Origin: Methanoregulaceae archaeon
Lineage (GTDB): Bacteria > Armatimonadota > Fimbriimonadia > Fimbriimonadales > Fimbriimonadaceae
Assembly (NCBI GenBank): GCA_020850325.1
Contig: JADZEW010000008.1
Location: 310,001-374,000 of the forward strand
Direction: 5' to 3'
DNA length: 64,000 bases
Shown: positions 33,539 through 42,179 of the stretch, in pieces
How positions within the stretch are numbered: position 1 is the stretch's first letter
How the letters are laid out: the number at the start of each line of letters is the position of its first letter
Translations under genes and position numbers: made by a program
Notes under the pieces: generated by a model
The model's input: the letters and a program-made list of their open reading frames with translations, nothing else
Told to the model about the DNA's origin: nothing
The model's database searches: none

Positions 33539-34696
33539 ATGGATCTTGGCCTCAATGTGTGGGCAGCGTTTGAGTTATCGACGCTGCCCCAACAAGTTAT
33601 AAACGGCCTCCTTCTGGGGGCCATTTATGCGCTCATTGCGCTTGGGTACACCATGGTGTACGGCGTGCTGAGGTTGATCAACTTCGCCCACGGCGAAGTG
33701 TTCATGCTGGGCGCGTATACCGCCCTCTTTGCTTCGTGGTTCCTTGGCTACGGCAAGGGAAGCACGCTCGAGACATCTGGGCCAGCGAACCTGATGATTC
33801 TGCTCATTGCGAGCATGTGCGTTTGCGGGATTGTCGGCGTTGCTATCGAGCGATTCGCCTATCGCCCGATGCGCAGCCAGCCCCGCATTGCGGCCTTGAT
33901 TACCGCCATCGGCGTGTCGTTGCTGATCCAGTACGGCGGCGCGCTGGTGCTGCCGATCGCCCCTCCACCCAGCATTAACGAGAAGGTCAATCCCTACCGC
34001 GGTGTCGTGACCATGAACTTGGTGGGTGGCGATCCACAGCTTCTGGAAGGCTACGAGAAGGCGAAGATCGAGTTTGAGACCGCGGAGAAGGAGTGGCAAG
34101 CCGCTCGCGATGCGAAAGCACCGGATGAAGCGATTCGCACCCTCCGCGACAAGAAGAATGACGCCGACCGCACGATGGGCGATCTCCAGCGCCGCATGGA
34201 TAACTCGGGCGTCAAGATAAGAATTCCGCAGGGTCAGCTCATCATGTTCGGCACCACGATCGTGCTCATGATCATGCTGACGTACCTCGTCATGTTCACC
34301 GCGGTCGGCCGCGCCATGCGAGCGGTTTCGCACGACTTCGACTCCGCGTCGCTGATGGGCATCAACGTCGGCAAGATCGTGACGATCACGTTCTTGATCG
34401 GTTCGATGCTCGCCAGTGCAGGCGCCATGATGAACGCGACGTTCCTCGGCACGCCGCTGACTACGTTCTTCGGCGTGATGCCGGGCGTCAAGGCGTTCGT
34501 CGCCGCCGTCTTGGGCGGCATCGGCAACATCCCGGGCGCGGTGCTGGGCGGCTTCCTGATGGGCATCGCCGAGACTGCGGTCATTTGGGCTGGCTATGGC
34601 CAGTACAAGGACGCCATCGCGTTCATCATTTTGATTGTCGTTCTCCTGTTCCGCCCGGGTGGTCTACTTGGCTCGGCGAAGGTGGAGAAGGTATGA
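33539..34696 (+). CDS. livH: LivH-type ABC permease with a coiled-coil insertion
   Basis: A 385-residue inner-membrane permease. Core LivH features are present: GAIYALIALGYTMVYGVLRLINFAHGEVFM, AYRPMRSQPRIAALITAIG and, late, GVMPGVKAFVAAVLGGIGNIPGAVLGG. Most LivH proteins have about 290-310 residues. Here about 65 extra residues (162-225) interrupt the membrane domain. They are strongly charged with a heptad-like pattern (EKAKIEFETAEKEWQAARD, then RTLRDKKNDADRTMGDLQRRM) and probably form a coiled-coil hairpin outside the membrane. The rest is intact, so function is expected. It shares ATGA with livM. Confidence 0.93.
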   Translation: MDLGLNVWAAFELSTLPQQVINGLLLGAIYALIALGYTMVYGVLRLINFAHGEVFMLGAYTALFASWFLGYGKGSTLETSGPANLMILLIASMCVCGIVGVAIERFAYRPMRSQPRIAALITAIGVSLLIQYGGALVLPIAPPPSINEKVNPYRGVVTMNLVGGDPQLLEGYEKAKIEFETAEKEWQAARDAKAPDEAIRTLRDKKNDADRTMGDLQRRMDNSGVKIRIPQGQLIMFGTTIVLMIMLTYLVMFTAVGRAMRAVSHDFDSASLMGINVGKIVTITFLIGSMLASAGAMMNATFLGTPLTTFFGVMPGVKAFVAAVLGGIGNIPGAVLGGFLMGIAETAVIWAGYGQYKDAIAFIILIVVLLFRPGGLLGSAKVEKV

Positions 34697-35889
34697 AGTT
34701 CTTCGCCGTGCGCGCCGGTTCGATCGCCCTGGCGGTGGCGGCTTGTTTCGCCCTGCAGAGCTTTGCGGTCGGCAAGGGCGATCTCTTCTTTCGGCTTGTG
34801 TTCCTCGCCGGCCTCTATGTTACGCTGGCGGTCAGCCTCAATCTCATCAACGGCATCACTGGACAGTTCTCGATCGGCCATGCAGCCTTCTACATGGTCG
34901 GCGCGTATGGCGCAGGCTACATGGCGAACAACTACGCCGGAAGCTGGGGCCTCAAGGGTCCCTTGCTGATGCTCGTACTGTTGCTCATCGGCGCTGTCGT
35001 CGCGGCTGTTGCTGGCTTGGTGGTCGGGCTACCCTCCCTGCGTCTGCGCGGGGACTACTTGGCGGTCGTCACGCTGGGATTCGGCGAGATCATCCGCATT
35101 TTTGTGCAGAATAGCCCGCCCTTGGGTGGCGCTTACGGCCTGACCGTCGATGCCCAGTTCAAGTTCAAGTATGTTTGGATGGTGTGGCTTCTCGCGATCT
35201 TATGCATCGCCGTGTGCCGCAACCTCCTGAAGAGTGCACACGGCTTGCCGTTCCTTGCGGTTCGCGAGGACGAGATCGCGAGCTCAGCAATGGGCGTGAA
35301 CGTCACTCGCGTCAAGGTCACGGCGTTCGTCATCGGTTCGGCTTTTGCCGGAGCCGCGGGGGCGATGCTTGCCAACTTCGACGGCTTCATCTCGCCGACG
35401 AGCTTCCCGATGGAGCTTTCCTTCACGATCCTCACCATGGTCGTTCTCGGCGGCACCGGGTCGATCACTGGTTCGGCGCTCGCGGGCGGGGTGCTCTTCT
35501 ACATTCCTGAGTATCTGCGCGACCTGAAGCCGGTGTCCGGCTCGTCGTTGGTGGCCGCGGTCATCGCGGTGATTGCCGCGGTGTATGTGGTCAAGCGGAT
35601 CGCCGATCACTATCACGGCGACAAAGGCAAGCGCGCCGCCCTATACCTCGGCACGATCATCGCGGGCGTGGCTCTGCAGATGATCCTCGCCGCCGTCTTT
35701 AAGAACGTGCCTTCGCTCGCCAACGCGAACTTCGAGGCATCGAAGCTCCGCATGGTGATCTTCAGCAGCACGCTCATCATCCTCATGTTGCTGCGTCCGC
35801 AAGGTGTCTTCGCCCACCACGAGTTCAGCTGGTCGTGGGTGCAGCGGCTGTTTGGCAAGAAGGTGCCCACCACGGCGGTGTCGGTATGA
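34693..35889 (+). CDS. livM: LivM-type ABC permease
   Basis: A 398-residue inner-membrane permease, partner of LivH. Family segments: VTLAVSLNLINGITGQFSIGHAAFYMVGAY, GLPSLRLRGDYLAVVTLGFGEIIRI, and LPFLAVREDEIASSAMGVNVTRVKVTAFVIGSAFAG, followed by TMVVLGGTGSITGSALAG. The frame is open upstream to 34585, but that part is inside livH; ATG 34693 overlaps the livH stop. The C-terminal region has two further hydrophobic stretches and is somewhat longer than usual. Its TGA overlaps the livG start. Confidence 0.94.
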   Translation: MKFFAVRAGSIALAVAACFALQSFAVGKGDLFFRLVFLAGLYVTLAVSLNLINGITGQFSIGHAAFYMVGAYGAGYMANNYAGSWGLKGPLLMLVLLLIGAVVAAVAGLVVGLPSLRLRGDYLAVVTLGFGEIIRIFVQNSPPLGGAYGLTVDAQFKFKYVWMVWLLAILCIAVCRNLLKSAHGLPFLAVREDEIASSAMGVNVTRVKVTAFVIGSAFAGAAGAMLANFDGFISPTSFPMELSFTILTMVVLGGTGSITGSALAGGVLFYIPEYLRDLKPVSGSSLVAAVIAVIAAVYVVKRIADHYHGDKGKRAALYLGTIIAGVALQMILAAVFKNVPSLANANFEASKLRMVIFSSTLIILMLLRPQGVFAHHEFSWSWVQRLFGKKVPTTAVSV

Positions 35890-36650
35890 GCTTGCTTCAC
35901 CTGGACAAGGCGACGATCAAGTTCGGCGGACTGATCGCGGTAAATGAGGTCTCGTTCGAGATCAAGACCGGGCAGCTGTTCGGGCTGATCGGCCCGAACG
36001 GGGCAGGAAAGACCACCTGCTTCAACCTGATCACCGGCGTTTATAAGCCGACCAGCGGTTCGATCAAGTTCGAGGGGCGCGAAATCTCGGGAACGCCACC
36101 CAACAAGATTGCGCATCTCGGGATCGCTCGCACCTTCCAGAACATCCGGCTGTTTGGCGCGCTTTCCGTGCTGGAGAATGTCGTCGTGGGTGGCTTTTTG
36201 CGGCACCGCACCGGACTTGGAAGCGCCATCGCCTACTTGCCGCCCGCGATCAAGGAAACCGAGGAACTGAAGCAGGACGCCATGCGGTTGCTTGAGGTCG
36301 TCGATCTTGCCCACGTGGCGAACGTTCGCTCGCGGGATCTTTCCTACGGTATGCAGCGGCGCCTGGAGATCGCGCGGGCGATGGCCACCCAGCCGAAACT
36401 GCTGCTTCTCGACGAACCCGCCGCGGGCATGAATCCTCAAGAGAAGATGGATCTCACGGGCACCGTGCGTCGCATCCGCGACGAGCACGACAAGACGGTT
36501 CTGCTGATCGAACACGACATGCGGTTCGTAATGGAACTATGCGAGAACATCGTGGTGCTCGACCACGGCGAGGAGATCGCGCAAGGCCCGCCGAGCGAGA
36601 TCCGCAACGATCCGAAGGTGATCGAGGCGTATCTCGGCGAAGCAGTATAG
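35886..36650 (+). CDS. livG: LivG-type ABC transporter ATPase
   Basis: A 254-residue cytoplasmic ATPase. Walker [10 protein letters not shown] is near residues 37-45. The Q-loop region [12 protein letters not shown] is typical of LivG. The signature is [14 protein letters not shown] (LSYGxQ rather than LSGGQ, usual for the family), followed by Walker [14 protein letters not shown] and H-loop LIEHDM. It powers the LivHM permease. A LivF partner is normally encoded next, but here the following gene is a convergent cyclophilin, so LivF is elsewhere or LivG acts as a homodimer. Confidence 0.95.
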   Translation: MSLLHLDKATIKFGGLIAVNEVSFEIKTGQLFGLIGPNGAGKTTCFNLITGVYKPTSGSIKFEGREISGTPPNKIAHLGIARTFQNIRLFGALSVLENVVVGGFLRHRTGLGSAIAYLPPAIKETEELKQDAMRLLEVVDLAHVANVRSRDLSYGMQRRLEIARAMATQPKLLLLDEPAAGMNPQEKMDLTGTVRRIRDEHDKTVLLIEHDMRFVMELCENIVVLDHGEEIAQGPPSEIRNDPKVIEAYLGEAV

Positions 36651-36696
36651 TTGCGCTCGGGTTAGTCTGGAACTGGTCCCAGGGCGAGAAGGGTTT

Positions 36697-36719
36697 TCGG
36701 GCGGCGATGCGCCGCCCGA
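36697..36719. terminator. Perfect 10-bp hairpin between convergent livG and cyclophilin genes
   Basis: TCGGGCGGCG and CGCCGCCCGA flank an ATG loop. It lies between two convergent genes and could stop transcription in both directions, although neither side has a proper U-tract. Confidence 0.55.
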
Positions 36720-36749
36720 CTTACGACAAGCTGATCGCGCGCAGAAGCG

Positions 36750-37370
36750 CTACTTGATCGGACCTTTGACGAGCGTAGCCTTCTTGATCACGACAGGTTT
36801 CTCGGGGCGCGGGTTTTCGCGGCCGTCCTTTACGGTCTTCGCGGAAACGATCTTCTTCACGATGTCCATCCCCTTGATGACCATTCCAAATGCGGTGTAT
36901 TGGCGATCGAGGAAGGGAGCGTCGCCGTCCATGATGAAGAACTGCGATCCAGCCGAGTTCGGGTCGCTCGAACGCGCCATGCTAAGAATGCCCGGCACAT
37001 GTTTTACATCGTTGAACTCGGCCTTGACCTGATAGCCGGGACCGCCCATGCCGTCATTGCCCGCGTCCTTGTCCTTCGTGTTGGGGTCTCCACCTTGAAT
37101 CATGAATCCGGGGATCACGCGGTGGAAGTAAGTGCCGTTATAGAACCCCTTCTTGACCAAGTCTTTGAAGTTCTTGACGTGGCCGGGGGCCTTGTCGTTA
37201 TAGAATCGAACAACGATTGTTCCCGCGGTGGTCTCGAGGACGGCAACTTCCTCACCCTTGAGGGCGGGCTTGTTGCCAAGCGAGGACTTCTCACCGACCT
37301 TGGCTTGGGCAAAGACCATGGCCGCCGCCGTTACCGACAGGCCGATCATCACAACGTGCAGTGCTTTCAT
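36750..37370 (-). CDS. Exported cyclophilin-type peptidyl-prolyl isomerase
   Basis: A 206-residue protein with a signal peptide (ALHVVMIGLSVTAAAMVFAQA). The cyclophilin core includes GTYFHRVIPGFMIQGGDP, with the catalytic-site Arg in FHR and the Phe and Gln of FMIQGGD, then GILSMARSSDPNSAGSQFFIM and a TAFGMVIKGMDIV end. It catalyses cis-trans isomerisation of prolyl bonds and assists folding outside the cytoplasm. A GTG directly precedes the ATG (37373) and could be the start. No Shine-Dalgarno sequence is present; CAAAAT seven bases upstream may be a -10. Confidence 0.93.
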   Translation of the reverse strand: MKALHVVMIGLSVTAAAMVFAQAKVGEKSSLGNKPALKGEEVAVLETTAGTIVVRFYNDKAPGHVKNFKDLVKKGFYNGTYFHRVIPGFMIQGGDPNTKDKDAGNDGMGGPGYQVKAEFNDVKHVPGILSMARSSDPNSAGSQFFIMDGDAPFLDRQYTAFGMVIKGMDIVKKIVSAKTVKDGRENPRPEKPVVIKKATLVKGPIK

Positions 37371-37403
37371 CACGCTGATTTTGACGCGTAATGGAGCGGC
37401 TTG

Positions 37404-38624
37404 TTACGCGGCGAGGGCCATGCGAGTCTGGCCCGCCCATGCTACAGCTTGCCGATAAGCCATGTTGGCATCGGCAAGTGCCACACCTTCGCGACCCGCG
37501 GTTTCGAAGTCGCCCTCCTCGTAGGCTCGGACGGCTCTCAACACTTTGGCCAGGACATTCTCGCAATCAGGCTGGAGGAGAGCTTCATTGATTTCTTCCG
37601 AAAGCGGCAGCTGGGTTAGCAGATCGGCCATCGGCATATCCATGAGAGCATCGAGCGTCGAGAGCATGCCAACGGTGAAGTGGCGGTCGGTGTCTTGCTC
37701 GCCGAGGCTACCCGCTAGCAACTCGCTCATCTTGGCGCGTACCATCGCAATGAAGACGAGTTCATCCGGCTTGTTCGCGAACTGCGACATCATGAGGAGG
37801 GTCGCGATCGCGGCCAGAGTCTTGACTCCCACGAACATCAACGCCTTGCGGATCGAGTCCACCTTGCTGGGTAGGCCCATGTAGGCGCTTTTGATGAACT
37901 TGAGCAGCCGCACATTGAGCTGCACCTCGCTAGCGATGATGCCTTCGAGTTCCTCCAGCGTGAGGTCGTCCGAGTGTAGGCGCGACAGGAGACGCACCAG
38001 GGCAAGATGGTTGACGGTTAAGGCCCGCCCCTCGACAATCTGGGGCTTTGCGAAGAAGTACCCTTGGTAGTAGTCAAAGTCAAGGTCTTGGCATCGCTCG
38101 AACTCCTCGTAAGTTTCGACGCGCTCCGCAAGAAGCTTGACTGGGTACTCCCTCAGCGTCGTAACGAGTACAGGAAGCTCTTGAGGCGCGATTTGACTGA
38201 TATCGATCTTGATGAGATCGGCGTAAGGGATTAGCGGCTCGGTCAGGTCGTTCCAAATGAAGTCATCGAGCGCGATGGTGTAGCCCAACTTCCGCAGGCG
38301 GCTGAGTTCAACTTGAACTTCAAGCGTCGGGCGTACATGTTCGAGTACTTCAAGTACCACTCGCGCTCTTGGGAAGGCATCGAGAGCGTTCGAGAGGATT
38401 AGGTCCTCCGAGACATTGATAAACGCGCGGTGCTTGCCTACGAGTTCATTCAGCCCAATCTCTACCAACGCGTTGGCAAGCGAGCGCGCTTCCTCGGCCA
38501 GACTCATCTCGCCTGCGGACGGAGCGAATGCACGCCGGTAGAGGAGCTCATAGCCAATGACTTCTTGTCGCCCATCTACGATAGGCTGGCGAGCGAGATA
38601 GACGGGGCATGAGACATCCGACAC
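37404..38624 (-). CDS. EAL-HDOD signalling protein (YuxH type)
   Basis: A 406-residue cytoplasmic protein. Residues 5-200 resemble an EAL domain but are degenerate: the site normally reading ExLxR is GYELLYR, and DDF, KIDI and AERVET remain only in part. Residues 205-400 form an HDOD domain (LTLEELEGIIASEVQLNVRLLKFIKSA, then SIRKALMFVGVKTLAAIATLL). This EAL-HDOD pairing defines the YuxH family; members usually lack c-di-GMP phosphodiesterase activity and act through protein contacts. The start is GTG at 38624. It stands 40 bases from the aldolase gene on the same strand. Confidence 0.9.
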   Translation of the reverse strand: MSDVSCPVYLARQPIVDGRQEVIGYELLYRRAFAPSAGEMSLAEEARSLANALVEIGLNELVGKHRAFINVSEDLILSNALDAFPRARVVLEVLEHVRPTLEVQVELSRLRKLGYTIALDDFIWNDLTEPLIPYADLIKIDISQIAPQELPVLVTTLREYPVKLLAERVETYEEFERCQDLDFDYYQGYFFAKPQIVEGRALTVNHLALVRLLSRLHSDDLTLEELEGIIASEVQLNVRLLKFIKSAYMGLPSKVDSIRKALMFVGVKTLAAIATLLMMSQFANKPDELVFIAMVRAKMSELLAGSLGEQDTDRHFTVGMLSTLDALMDMPMADLLTQLPLSEEINEALLQPDCENVLAKVLRAVRAYEEGDFETAGREGVALADANMAYRQAVAWAGQTRMALAA

Positions 38625-38664
38625 CGAGTCAAATGATCGGCAGTTCGCAGAGACTCGCTTAGGG

Positions 38665-39327
38665 TCAACTGAGCGGGTTCAAGTGGGGTCGACGCAACTC
38701 TTCACGTAGGACGCGCAGGGGCTCCATCGCTGAATCTGGCAAAGGTACCGGTTCGCCCAGCGCAAGAGCGTCTCGGTAGATCGTCGCAACTCGCTCGAGA
38801 GTCTCCATCCGGTGGTAGGCATCTTCGATGCTCAAGCCAAACGTAACTGCGCCATGGTTGGCGAGCAGGAAAGTGTCGTGATCGGCGATGAAGGGGTCGA
38901 GAGTTGCAGGCAATGCGTCCGTGCCGGGCATTCCAAACGCGCACAGCGCGATCGGTCCGAGGACGACCTCACCTTCGGGAAGCAGACCGCTTGGAACTGT
39001 TCGATGGGCTAGAGCAAATGCGGTCGCGGTAAGCGGGTGGGCGTGCACTACCGCCGCGATGTCGGGTCGGTTCGCGTAGGCATGAAGATGGAGGCGAATC
39101 TCTGAGGAAGGAGCTTGGCCCCGCCGCAACGGTTGACCCGCAGCATCGATCACCACGAGATCCTCAGGCTTAAGATGCCCCTTGCTCAGGCCGCTTGGCG
39201 TGCAGAGAAAGCCCAGATTTCCGAGTCGGCAGCTGAGATTTCCTTCGGTAGCGCCTACGAGGTTCCGCTGCCAAAGGCGACGGCCCATCTCGACCAGTTG
39301 GTTTCGGAGTTCGATCTCGCCGCTCAC
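38665..39327 (-). CDS. Class II aldolase/adducin family protein
   Basis: A 220-residue cytoplasmic metal-dependent aldolase or epimerase-type enzyme of the FucA/AraD superfamily. Motifs: GATEGNLSCR, CTPSGLSKG, PSSEIRLHLHAYA, VVHAHPLTATAFA (two metal-binding His) and LLANHGAVTFG (third His). The FucA-like features suggest cleavage of a sugar 1-phosphate such as fuculose 1-phosphate, but the substrate is uncertain. The start is GTG at 39327 with TAGCAT six bases upstream. It is divergent from the thioredoxin gene. Confidence 0.88.
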   Translation of the reverse strand: MSGEIELRNQLVEMGRRLWQRNLVGATEGNLSCRLGNLGFLCTPSGLSKGHLKPEDLVVIDAAGQPLRRGQAPSSEIRLHLHAYANRPDIAAVVHAHPLTATAFALAHRTVPSGLLPEGEVVLGPIALCAFGMPGTDALPATLDPFIADHDTFLLANHGAVTFGLSIEDAYHRMETLERVATIYRDALALGEPVPLPDSAMEPLRVLREELRRPHLNPLS

Positions 39328-39333
39328 CCCAAG

Positions 39334-39339
39334 ATGCTA
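39334..39339 (-). promoter_or_regulatory. Candidate -10 (TAGCAT) six bases before the aldolase start
   Basis: TAGCAT on the minus strand ends six bases before the GTG at 39327. The same hexamer with the same spacing precedes the cysteine-synthase-like gene at 59097. Confidence 0.45.
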
Positions 39340-39399
39340 CCGCGAGAGAACGGATGGCGTAAGGTATACACGGGAATAGGAGATTCCCACAAACACCCT

Positions 39400-39723
39400 A
39401 TGGCAGACAATCTAGCGGTGACCTCGACCGACTTCGAGGCGAAAGTGCTGAGCGCGGAGCATCCGGTGCTCGTCGATTTTTGGGCGCCTTGGTGCGGCCC
39501 GTGCAAGATGATCGGTCCGTCGGTCGCGGAGTTGGCCGATGAGTATGCTGGTCGGGCCGGTGTCTACAAGTTGGACGTCGATCAAGCCGGTGATATCGCG
39601 ATGAAGTACGGCATCATGAGCATCCCGGCGTTGCTCGTGTTCAAGGGTGGCGAGGTTGTCGATCGGATGGTCGGCGCAGCCCCCAAGGCGCAGATCGCCC
39701 AGATGATCGAGCGCGCACTGTAA
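39400..39723 (+). CDS. trxA: Thioredoxin
   Basis: A 107-residue cytoplasmic disulfide oxidoreductase. The active site WCGPC lies in VLVDFWAPWCGPCKMIGPSV. YKLDVDQ, the cis-Pro segment GIMSIPALLVFKGGE and VGAAPK complete the thioredoxin fold at the usual length. The frame is open upstream to 39115, but that part is antisense to the aldolase. The ATG at 39400 gives the classical N-terminus. A strong terminator follows. Confidence 0.96.
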   Translation: MADNLAVTSTDFEAKVLSAEHPVLVDFWAPWCGPCKMIGPSVAELADEYAGRAGVYKLDVDQAGDIAMKYGIMSIPALLVFKGGEVVDRMVGAAPKAQIAQMIERAL

Positions 39724-39742
39724 GGTTCGCGAACTCATAGGG

Positions 39743-39780
39743 CAGGCCCTCTCAGATTTCTGAGGGGGCCTGTTTCTTCC
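39743..39780 (+). terminator. Strong Rho-independent terminator after thioredoxin
   Basis: A 13-bp stem (CAGGCCCTCTCAG with CTGAGGGGGCCTG, one G-T pair) with ATTT loop at 39743-39772 is followed by TTTCTTCC. It starts 20 bases after the stop. Confidence 0.9.
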
Positions 39781-39783
39781 TGC

Positions 39784-39832
39784 GATCGCCAACATACGAA
39801 CACACCAACCCGCTAACACGCCACAATTGCCC
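39784..39832. repeat. C/A-rich intergenic tract upstream of the GH127 gene
   Basis: Words CCAACA, CACACCAACC and GCTAACACGCC repeat imperfectly. The reverse complement contains GGCGTGTTAGCGGGTTGG, close to the arms at 4509-4690. It reaches up to the GH127 start, where no Shine-Dalgarno sequence is present. Confidence 0.45.
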
Positions 39833-42112
39833 ATGCTTGCCGCGTGCTTGCTCGCTGTCGTGGTCTCAGTTGCTCCGCTGAAGGCGGAGCCGTTCCCGTT
39901 GGGTCGAGTAGAGCTCCTCGACGGACCTTTCGCCCGCGCCAATCAGGCGACCGCGAAGTACCTCCTCACCGTCAACCCGGACCGCCTGCTCCACAGCTTC
40001 CGCAAGCACAGCGGCCTGGAGCCCAAGGCCCCCATGTATGGCGGCTGGGAGAACATGGGCCTCGCCGGCCATTCTCTGGGCCACTACCTGTCGGCGTGCG
40101 CGATGGAGTTCGCGGTTAGTGGCGACAAGCGCTTTAAGGAGAAGGTCGACTACATCATCGCCGAGTTCGTGGCGTGCCAGAAGAGCCGCCCGGACGGTTA
40201 CCTGGGTGCGATGCCCGACGGCGACCGCGTTTGGGCAGAAGTCAAGAAGGGCGAAATCCGTAGCGGTGGCTTCGACTTGAACGGGCTCTGGGCGCCGTGG
40301 TACACGCACCACAAGGTCTTTGCCGGACTGCTTGACGCCCACGCCTTGACGGGCAACAAAGTCGCCCTCGAGGTCGCCCGTAAGTTCGGCGACTGGGCCA
40401 TCGACACCACCAAGGACCTCACCTCCGAGCTCTGGGAGAAGATGCTCGCCTGCGAATACGGCGGCATGAACGAGGCGATGGCCGAGCTCTACGCCCGAAC
40501 CGGGGAGAAGAAGTATCTTGACCTGTCGCGCAAGTTCTACGACAAGCGCGTGCTCGACCCGCTCAGCAAAGGCGAGAACAGCCTCCCCGGCAAGCACTCG
40601 AACACGCAGATTCCCAAGATCGTCGGCCTCGCCCGCCTCTACGAACTCACCGGCAACGAGACCGACCTGAAGACCGCGCGCTTCTTCTGGGACACGGTGG
40701 TGAACCACCATACCTACGTGATCGGGGGCAACAGCAACCACGAGTATCTCGGCCTGCCCGACAAGCTCAGCGAAGCCCTGAGCAGCAACACCGCCGAGAC
40801 CTGCAACACCTACAACATGCTGCGCCTCACGCGGCACCTGTTCATGCAGGACCCCAAGACCGAATTCTTCGACTATTACGAGCGCGCCCACCTGAACCAC
40901 ATTCTCGCCAGTCAGAACCCGGAGGACGGCATGGTCACCTACTTCATGCCCCTTGCTAGCGGATCATCGCGGGGTTACAGCAACCCTGAGAACAACTGGA
41001 CGTGCTGCCATGGTAGCGGCATGGAGAACCACGTCAAGCACGTCGACAGCATCTACTGGCGAGAGAAGGATGACCTCCTCGTGAACCTGTTCATTCCGAG
41101 CACGCTGGATTGGCGGGAAGCAGGGCTCACGCTTCAGATGGAGACGAAGTATCCGGAGGACGGCAACGTCAAGGTCACCGTCCATGGCAATGCGAAGCGC
41201 GACCTCATGATCCGATTCCGGCATCCCTCTTGGGCGAAAGAGCGGATCGAGGCCAACGTGAATGGCCGGAGTTCAGACTTCTCTTCCCGTCCCGGGGATT
41301 GGATTACCGTGGTCAGAAAGTGGAAGGACGGCGATGTGATCGAGTTCCAGATTCCCATGAAGCTCCGCACCGAAGCCATGCCCGACAACCCCAAGCGCAT
41401 CGCGCTGCTGTGGGGTCCCGTGGTGCTCGCCGCCGACCTCGGCACTCGACGTGGTGAAGCCCCCCGCACGCCCGTGCTCGTCACCAACGGCAAGCCGATT
41501 GACGAGTGGCTCGAGCCCAGCGGTAACCCTCTGGAGTGGAAGACCAAGGCCACCGGTCGCCCCGGCGACCTCACCTTCCGTCCGTTCTATGCCCACGTCC
41601 GCAACCGGTATGCCGTCTACTTCGACGACTACACCGAGGCCGAATGGCAGAAAGCGGAGGCCGACTTCAGAGCCGAGGAAGCCCGCGTGCGTGACCTCGA
41701 GGCCCGCACCGTCGACGCCATGCGCATCGGCGAGATGCAGCCCGAGCGAGACCATAATCTCAAGTCCGAGCGGAACGACGTCCGCGCCGCCAACGGCCGT
41801 AGCTTCCGAACCCCAATGGGCGGCGGATGGATGGAGTTCGAGATGAAGGTCGACGGCACCGCGGCGAATGAACTGGTCATCACCTACTGGGGCAACGACC
41901 GCATCCGCCCCGACTTCGAGATTCTCGTCGACGGAGTCAAAGTGGCGGATGAGAATCTCGACGGCCGCCCCAAGAATGCGTTCTACGACGTGGTGTACCC
42001 ACTTCCCCCGACGGCGACGGCAGGGAAGTCCAAGGTGACGGTCCGGGTGCAGGGCAAGGGCAACGCATGGTCGGGCTCATTCTCCGGCGCACGCGTAGTG
42101 AGAGCGAAGTAA
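39833..42112 (+). CDS. GH127-family beta-L-arabinofuranosidase-like enzyme
   Basis: A 759-residue exported enzyme (signal MLAACLLAVVVSVAPLKA). The DUF1680/GH127 domain has MYGGWENMGLAGHSLGHYLSACA, WAPWYTHHKVFAGLLDAH and the metal/active site: Glu322 and Cys324 in SNTAETCNTYNM with the cysteine pair Cys391-Cys392 in NWTCCHGSG. In characterised GH127 enzymes a zinc-bound Cys is the nucleophile. The last 100 residues are a beta-sandwich (GGWMEFEMKVDGTAANELVITYWG). It acts on beta-L-arabinofuranosides or a related substrate. It stands alone on the plus strand, with a paralogue inside the arabinose operon at 48076. Confidence 0.92.
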   Translation: MLAACLLAVVVSVAPLKAEPFPLGRVELLDGPFARANQATAKYLLTVNPDRLLHSFRKHSGLEPKAPMYGGWENMGLAGHSLGHYLSACAMEFAVSGDKRFKEKVDYIIAEFVACQKSRPDGYLGAMPDGDRVWAEVKKGEIRSGGFDLNGLWAPWYTHHKVFAGLLDAHALTGNKVALEVARKFGDWAIDTTKDLTSELWEKMLACEYGGMNEAMAELYARTGEKKYLDLSRKFYDKRVLDPLSKGENSLPGKHSNTQIPKIVGLARLYELTGNETDLKTARFFWDTVVNHHTYVIGGNSNHEYLGLPDKLSEALSSNTAETCNTYNMLRLTRHLFMQDPKTEFFDYYERAHLNHILASQNPEDGMVTYFMPLASGSSRGYSNPENNWTCCHGSGMENHVKHVDSIYWREKDDLLVNLFIPSTLDWREAGLTLQMETKYPEDGNVKVTVHGNAKRDLMIRFRHPSWAKERIEANVNGRSSDFSSRPGDWITVVRKWKDGDVIEFQIPMKLRTEAMPDNPKRIALLWGPVVLAADLGTRRGEAPRTPVLVTNGKPIDEWLEPSGNPLEWKTKATGRPGDLTFRPFYAHVRNRYAVYFDDYTEAEWQKAEADFRAEEARVRDLEARTVDAMRIGEMQPERDHNLKSERNDVRAANGRSFRTPMGGGWMEFEMKVDGTAANELVITYWGNDRIRPDFEILVDGVKVADENLDGRPKNAFYDVVYPLPPTATAGKSKVTVRVQGKGNAWSGSFSGARVVRAK

Positions 42113-42179
42113 TCGGCGGGGGGCTCAGGAATCGCGGAAAGGCCACGTTTCGTCCCGAAACACCCCAAATCGGAACATT

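Noticed and set aside
37404-38624. Active c-di-GMP phosphodiesterase
   Set aside because: The EAL active-site residues are replaced (YELLYR) and only part of the metal-binding set remains, as in other YuxH-type proteins.
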